NCBI GenBank assembly: GCA_000437495.1
Contig: FR897862.1
Coordinates: 2,067 to 20,345, forward strand
Direction of reading: 5' to 3'
Source: Prevotella sp. CAG:485
Lineage (GTDB): Bacteria > Bacteroidota > Bacteroidia > Bacteroidales > Muribaculaceae
Length of the DNA: 18,279 bases
The position numbers and the translations under genes are program-made. Below are positions 14,890-18,279 of the stretch, piece by piece (position 1 is the first letter of the stretch; each line of letters starts with the position of its first letter). The notes beneath the pieces were generated by a model. The model made no database searches. It was not told the origin of the DNA and was given only the letters and a program-made list of their open reading frames with translations.

Positions 14890-15885
14890 ATGGTTGAATT
14901 AGGCAATATAGCGGTGTTAGGCGGCGGCTCGTGGGCCACGGCGCTCGCTAAACTTATTCTGCGTACGCGCAAAAATATTACGTGGTTCATGCGCAACCCC
15001 GACCGCATCGACGATTTTATCCGCTGCGGGCATAACCCGGTCTATCTGTCGGACGTGAGCTTCGATGTGGACCATATCCACTTCACCGCCGACATCAATG
15101 AGGCGTGTCAGCGCGCCGATACGCTCGTGGTGGCGGTGCCGTCGCCGTATGTGCGCAGCCACATCGACTCCATCAACACGTCGATTGAGGCCAAGAACAT
15201 CGTGTCGGCGGTGAAGGGCATCGTGCCCGACTGCAACATGATTGTTACCGACTATTTCCGCTATCGGTTCGGCTGCCGCGACCAGAATCTGCTGGTCATC
15301 GGCGGTCCGTGTCATGCCGAGGAGGTGGCTCTGGAGCGGCTCAGCTATCTCACCATAGGCTGCCACGACAGTGAGAAATGCAAGGCTTTTGCCTCCATTG
15401 TGCGCGGCCCTAAGCTGAAGACTATCCTCAGCTCTGACGTGGACGGCATTGAGTATGGCGCTGTGCTGAAAAATGTATACGCCATTGCGGCGGGTATGGC
15501 GGGCGGCATGAAGCTTGGCGACAATTTCATTGCCATGCTTGTTTGCAACGCTGTGCGCGAGATGCAGCGGTTTGTGGACGCGGTTGACCCCAACAGCCGC
15601 AATATCTGCGACTCGGCTTACTTGGGCGACCTGCTGGTGACGGCCTATTCGCGTTTTTCGCGCAACCACAATTTCGGGGCTATGATTGGCAAGGGCTACA
15701 GTGTGCAGGCGGCCAAGATGGAGATGGAGATGGTGGCTGAGGGCTATTACGGCACTAAATGTGTGCATGAAATCAACAACAACTACAATGTGGAGATGCC
15801 CATACTCAACTGCGTATACAACATCCTCTACCGCCGCATGAACCCGCGCAAAGCCTTCAGCCAGATTTTTGATTCCTTTAGCTGA
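14890..15885 (+). CDS. gpsA: Glycerol-3-phosphate dehydrogenase, NAD(P)+ dependent
   Basis: GpsA reduces dihydroxyacetone phosphate to sn-glycerol-3-phosphate, the backbone for phospholipid synthesis, in the cytoplasm. The 331-residue product has the N-terminal Rossmann nucleotide loop IAVLGGGSWATALA (7-20), a second binding strand VVAVPSPYV (80-88), SAVKGI with K109, GGPCHAEEVA (138-147), the catalytic-lysine segment YGAVLKNVYAIAAGMAGG (189-206), and GDLLVTAYSRFSRNHNFG (246-263) with EGYYGTKCVHEI (284-295) in the helical C-terminal domain. The start is the ATG seven bases after TACCTTTG. The gene is flanked on both sides by TAGCT-type 9-bp arrays. No obvious terminator follows, other than the possible folding of the downstream array. 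Confidence 0.96.
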   Translation: MVELGNIAVLGGGSWATALAKLILRTRKNITWFMRNPDRIDDFIRCGHNPVYLSDVSFDVDHIHFTADINEACQRADTLVVAVPSPYVRSHIDSINTSIEAKNIVSAVKGIVPDCNMIVTDYFRYRFGCRDQNLLVIGGPCHAEEVALERLSYLTIGCHDSEKCKAFASIVRGPKLKTILSSDVDGIEYGAVLKNVYAIAAGMAGGMKLGDNFIAMLVCNAVREMQRFVDAVDPNSRNICDSAYLGDLLVTAYSRFSRNHNFGAMIGKGYSVQAAKMEMEMVAEGYYGTKCVHEINNNYNVEMPILNCVYNILYRRMNPRKAFSQIFDSFS

Positions 15886-15893
15886 TCACCTTT

Positions 15894-15934
15894 TAGCTAA
15901 ATTAGCTAATTTAGCTAATTTAGCTATTTTAGCC
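15894..15934. repeat. 9-bp tandem array (TAGCTAATT type)
   Basis: Units at exact 9-bp steps: TAGCTAAAT (15894-15902), TAGCTAATT twice (15903-15920), TAGCTATTT (15921-15929) and a partial TAGCC (15930-15934). It begins eight bases after the gpsA stop codon. The core TAGCTA is the same as in the array before gpsA. Confidence 0.92.
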
Positions 15935-16037
15935 GAACCAAAAGGCCGGCTGCCACATTAAATTAAAACACACTCACTTAAAAACTCACTTTTCTTGCTA
16001 CAGGAACAGGTAAGAGAGAAAGCAAATAAAAGATACA

Positions 16038-17351
16038 ATGAAAACACCGCAACTCAACATTGAAGACGCCATATATTTTGCAGGCGTGGAAAAATACTCG
16101 TCGCTGAGACCGGAAGCCGAAGAGGCCATCACTAAAATCAACCATGGCACGGGCGCGGGCAGCGATTTCTTAGGCTGGGTGAAGCTGCCTTCATCCATCA
16201 GCGCTCAGGAGCTTGCCGACATCAAATCTGCCGCTGCCGACCTGCGCGCCGACAACGACTACGTTATCAGCATTGGCATCGGCGGCTCATACCTGGGCGC
16301 CAAAGCCGTTATCGAGGCTCTTAGCAACGCCTTCGCCCCCTATATGCCGCAGCAGGCCAATCAGCCGCGCGTGCTCTTTGCAGGCCAGAACATCGGTCAG
16401 GACTACTTGGCTGAGCTGCTGAAGCTGCTGCAGGGCAAGAAGTTCGGCATCATAGTCATTTCCAAATCGGGCACTACCACCGAGCCGGCCATCGCCTTCC
16501 GTCTGCTGCGTGAGCTGCTCGAGAAGCAGGAGGGCAAAGAGGCTGCCAACAAGAAAATCGTGGCCATCACCGACGCCCGGAAGGGTGCCCTGCGCACCAT
16601 GGCCGACAAAGAGGGCTGGCGCACGTTCGTCATCCCCGACAATGTGGGCGGCCGTTTCTCGGTGCTCACCCCCGTGGGTCTGCTGCCCATTGCCGTGGCA
16701 GGCTTCGACATCGACAAGCTCGTGGCAGGCGCCGCCGAGATGGAGCAGACTACGGAGCATCCCGGTCCGAACAATATCTCTGAGGAGTATGCCATGATGC
16801 GCAACGCTCTCTATCGCTCGGGCCGCAAGATTGAGATTCTGGCCAACTATAACCCGAAGCTGCATTACTTCGGCGAATGGTGGAAGCAGCTCTTCGGCGA
16901 GAGCGAGGGCAAGGAGGGCAAGGGCATCTACCCGGCCAGCGTGGACCTCACCACCGACCTCCACAGCATGGGTCAGTGGATGCAGGACGGCGAACGCACC
17001 ATCTTCGAGACGGTGGTCATGGTCGACGAGCCCAACGAGACGTGCAACGTGCCCTACGACAATGAGAACCTCGACGGCCTCAACTACCTGGCCGGCAAGA
17101 GTGTTGACGAGGTCAACCAGAAGGCAGCTCTGGGCACGGCCATGGCTCACAAAGATGGCGGCGTGCCCGTGATGACGCTGCGTGTCAACAAGCTCAGCGA
17201 GCACTCCTTAGGCCAGCTCATCTACTTCTTCGAGAAGGCTTGCGGCATCTCGGCCTATCTGCTCGGCGTGAACCCCTTCAACCAGCCGGGCGTCGAAGCC
17301 TACAAGAGCAATATGTTTAAACTGTTGGGCAAACCAGGCTTCAGCAAATAA
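16038..17351 (+). CDS. pgi: Glucose-6-phosphate isomerase
   Basis: PGI interconverts glucose-6-phosphate and fructose-6-phosphate in glycolysis and gluconeogenesis, in the cytoplasm. The 437-residue product is of the short bacterial type. Visible features are the first sugar-phosphate-binding segment [18 protein letters not shown] (78-95), the SIS-domain phosphate loop [15 protein letters not shown] (140-154), [14 protein letters not shown] (204-217), the active-site [11 protein letters not shown] (286-296) with the expected glutamate, DLHSMGQW (307-314) with the conserved His, and the C-terminal [14 protein letters not shown] (410-423) whose Lys completes the active site. I see no consensus promoter directly upstream; the 150-bp gap from gpsA holds a 9-bp array and A-rich sequence. 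A terminator lies at 17412-17454. Confidence 0.97.
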   Translation: MKTPQLNIEDAIYFAGVEKYSSLRPEAEEAITKINHGTGAGSDFLGWVKLPSSISAQELADIKSAAADLRADNDYVISIGIGGSYLGAKAVIEALSNAFAPYMPQQANQPRVLFAGQNIGQDYLAELLKLLQGKKFGIIVISKSGTTTEPAIAFRLLRELLEKQEGKEAANKKIVAITDARKGALRTMADKEGWRTFVIPDNVGGRFSVLTPVGLLPIAVAGFDIDKLVAGAAEMEQTTEHPGPNNISEEYAMMRNALYRSGRKIEILANYNPKLHYFGEWWKQLFGESEGKEGKGIYPASVDLTTDLHSMGQWMQDGERTIFETVVMVDEPNETCNVPYDNENLDGLNYLAGKSVDEVNQKAALGTAMAHKDGGVPVMTLRVNKLSEHSLGQLIYFFEKACGISAYLLGVNPFNQPGVEAYKSNMFKLLGKPGFSK

Positions 17352-17411
17352 AAACGAAAAATTGAGTGTGGCAGAGCAAATAAAACGGCGTGCCGCAGCG
17401 TTATAGAATAT

Positions 17412-17454
17412 GGGGTCTTCAGAGATTGCCGAATGTGCTGAAGACCCCGTTTTT
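17412..17454 (+). terminator. pgi terminator
   Basis: GGGGTCTTCAG (17412-17422) and CTGAAGACCCC (17438-17448) form a perfect 11-bp stem with a 15-base loop, followed by GTTTTT. It separates pgi from recA. Confidence 0.8.
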
Positions 17455-17513
17455 CACCCCTTTACCGCAAATAAAAGCATTTTATATTCATAATATCTTA
17501 AACACATAACATC

Positions 17514-18279
17514 ATGGCAAAGAAGAAAGAGAAAAGCGTTGCCGGCGGCAGCGCACAGATGACGTCGGAAGATAAACGCGCCGCTTTACAGTCGGCCTGC
17601 GACGCCATCAGCAAGAACTACGGCGAAGACAAATTGTTTCTGCTTGGCTCCAACGAGCACGCCGACGTGGAGGTTATCTCCACGGGCAGCCTCGGCCTGG
17701 ACTATGCCCTTGGCGTAGGCGGCCTGCCCCGCGGACGCATCATAGAGATATTCGGCCCGGAATCGTCGGGCAAGACCACACTGGCCATCCATGCCATTGC
17801 GCAGGCGCAGAAAGAGGGTGGCAACGCCGCTCTCATCGACGCCGAACATGCCTTTGACCGCGCCTGGGCCGAGACCATCGGCGTGGACGTCAACCGCCTC
17901 TGGGTGGCTCAGCCCGACAACGGCGAACAGGCTCTGGACATTGCCGAAACGCTTATCAACTCGGGCGCTATCGACATCCTGGTCATCGACTCCGTGGCGG
18001 CCCTGACGCCCAAGGACGAGATTGAGGGCGAGATGGGCGACCGCAACATGGGTTTGCAGGCTCGCCTCATGAGTCAGGCCATGCGCAAGCTCACATCATC
18101 CATCAGCCGCACCCGCACCTGCTGCATCTTTATCAACCAGCTGCGCGAGAAAATCGGCGTCTTCATGGGCAACCCCGAGACGACCACCGGCGGCAACGCC
18201 CTGAAGTTCTACGCCACCGTTCGCCTGGAGATACGCGCCGGCTCGGCAGTGAAGGAAAACGACGAGCCGGTGGGCCGTC
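17514..18279 (+). CDS. recA: Recombinase RecA, N-terminal 255 residues (cut by window end)
   Basis: RecA forms ATP-dependent filaments on single-stranded DNA, drives strand exchange and triggers LexA-type self-cleavage where present. The visible part starts at the ATG at 17514 (MAKKKEKSV) and has a slightly long basic N-terminus. Walker A is GPESSGKTT (81-89); the catalytic glutamate is in IDAEHA (E111); Walker B is [10 protein letters not shown]; loop L1 is [18 protein letters not shown]; then come [10 protein letters not shown] and the L2 segment ending [23 protein letters not shown]2 reads GVFMGNPE where most RecA proteins read GVMFGNPE. The C-terminal domain lies beyond the window. No TAnnTTTG element is seen in the A/T-rich upstream region, and no LexA-type operator that I can recognise. 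Confidence 0.97.
   Translation, partial: MAKKKEKSVAGGSAQMTSEDKRAALQSACDAISKNYGEDKLFLLGSNEHADVEVISTGSLGLDYALGVGGLPRGRIIEIFGPESSGKTTLAIHAIAQAQKEGGNAALIDAEHAFDRAWAETIGVDVNRLWVAQPDNGEQALDIAETLINSGAIDILVIDSVAALTPKDEIEGEMGDRNMGLQARLMSQAMRKLTSSISRTRTCCIFINQLREKIGVFMGNPETTTGGNALKFYATVRLEIRAGSAVKENDEPVGR

Noticed and set aside
6816..15934. CRISPR array
   Set aside because: The repeat units are 9 bp without spacers, and no cas genes are present.
17455..17513. LexA-type operator before recA
   Set aside because: I see no clear inverted repeat in this A/T-rich stretch and do not know the operator of this lineage.

Overview
The window looks like a chromosomal segment of a GC-rich member of the Bacteroidales (Bacteroidota), perhaps close to Muribaculaceae or Prevotellaceae; the family is a guess. 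Evidence: several start codons are preceded by the Bacteroidota-type promoter (TTTG, about 20 bp, TAnnTTTG); Shine-Dalgarno sequences are mostly absent; signal peptides end in A|Q; and the secreted proteins (a GLUG-repeat surface protein, an exported C1-family aminopeptidase) are typical of gut Bacteroidales. Most of the other genes are core housekeeping genes. I see no tRNA, rRNA, CRISPR, transposase, integrase or phage gene.

Layout. 2-235 (+) is the 3' end of a Na+/Ca2+ exchanger-family gene. From 268 to 6767 everything is on the minus strand; in transcription order it reads cdd (cytidine deaminase), a secreted bleomycin-hydrolase-type peptidase, rsmA/ksgA (16S rRNA dimethyltransferase), a YqeY/GatB-domain protein, serS, a membrane-anchored pseudokinase and a GNAT-fold protein. 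A divergent promoter region at 6768-6931 separates this block from plus-strand genes: a very large GLUG-repeat surface protein (6932-13065, broken by a frameshift), lysS, gpsA, pgi and the 5' part of recA, which runs off the end of the window. No gene-free gap exceeds about 170 bp.

The genes are mostly independent housekeeping units: two aminoacyl-tRNA synthetases, rRNA methylation, pyrimidine salvage, glycerol-3-phosphate for phospholipids, glycolysis and recombination. The surface protein carries three copies of a 'GxGTxxxPWxIKT ... FDGxGHxIxN' module, each followed by GLUG-like beta-helix repeats and an Ig-like spacer. It is cut in two by a perfect 20-bp tandem duplication at 11525-11564; removing one copy restores a single frame of about 2037 residues.

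The least explained signal lies between genes. Five intergenic gaps hold short tandem arrays whose unit is always 9 bp but whose sequence differs from gap to gap (GACCAGTCA, TAAGGAGTT, TTATAAATC, TAGCTATTT with an adjacent AGCCGCCCA pair, TAGCTAATT). A sixth gap, in front of serS, holds an 18-bp dyad repeated at 29-bp spacing. Other points of interest are a lysS terminator whose loop supplies the -33 element of the gpsA promoter, three genes whose promoters lie so close to the ATG that their mRNAs should be leaderless, a pseudokinase lacking both catalytic aspartates, and a swapped Met-Phe pair in RecA loop L2.
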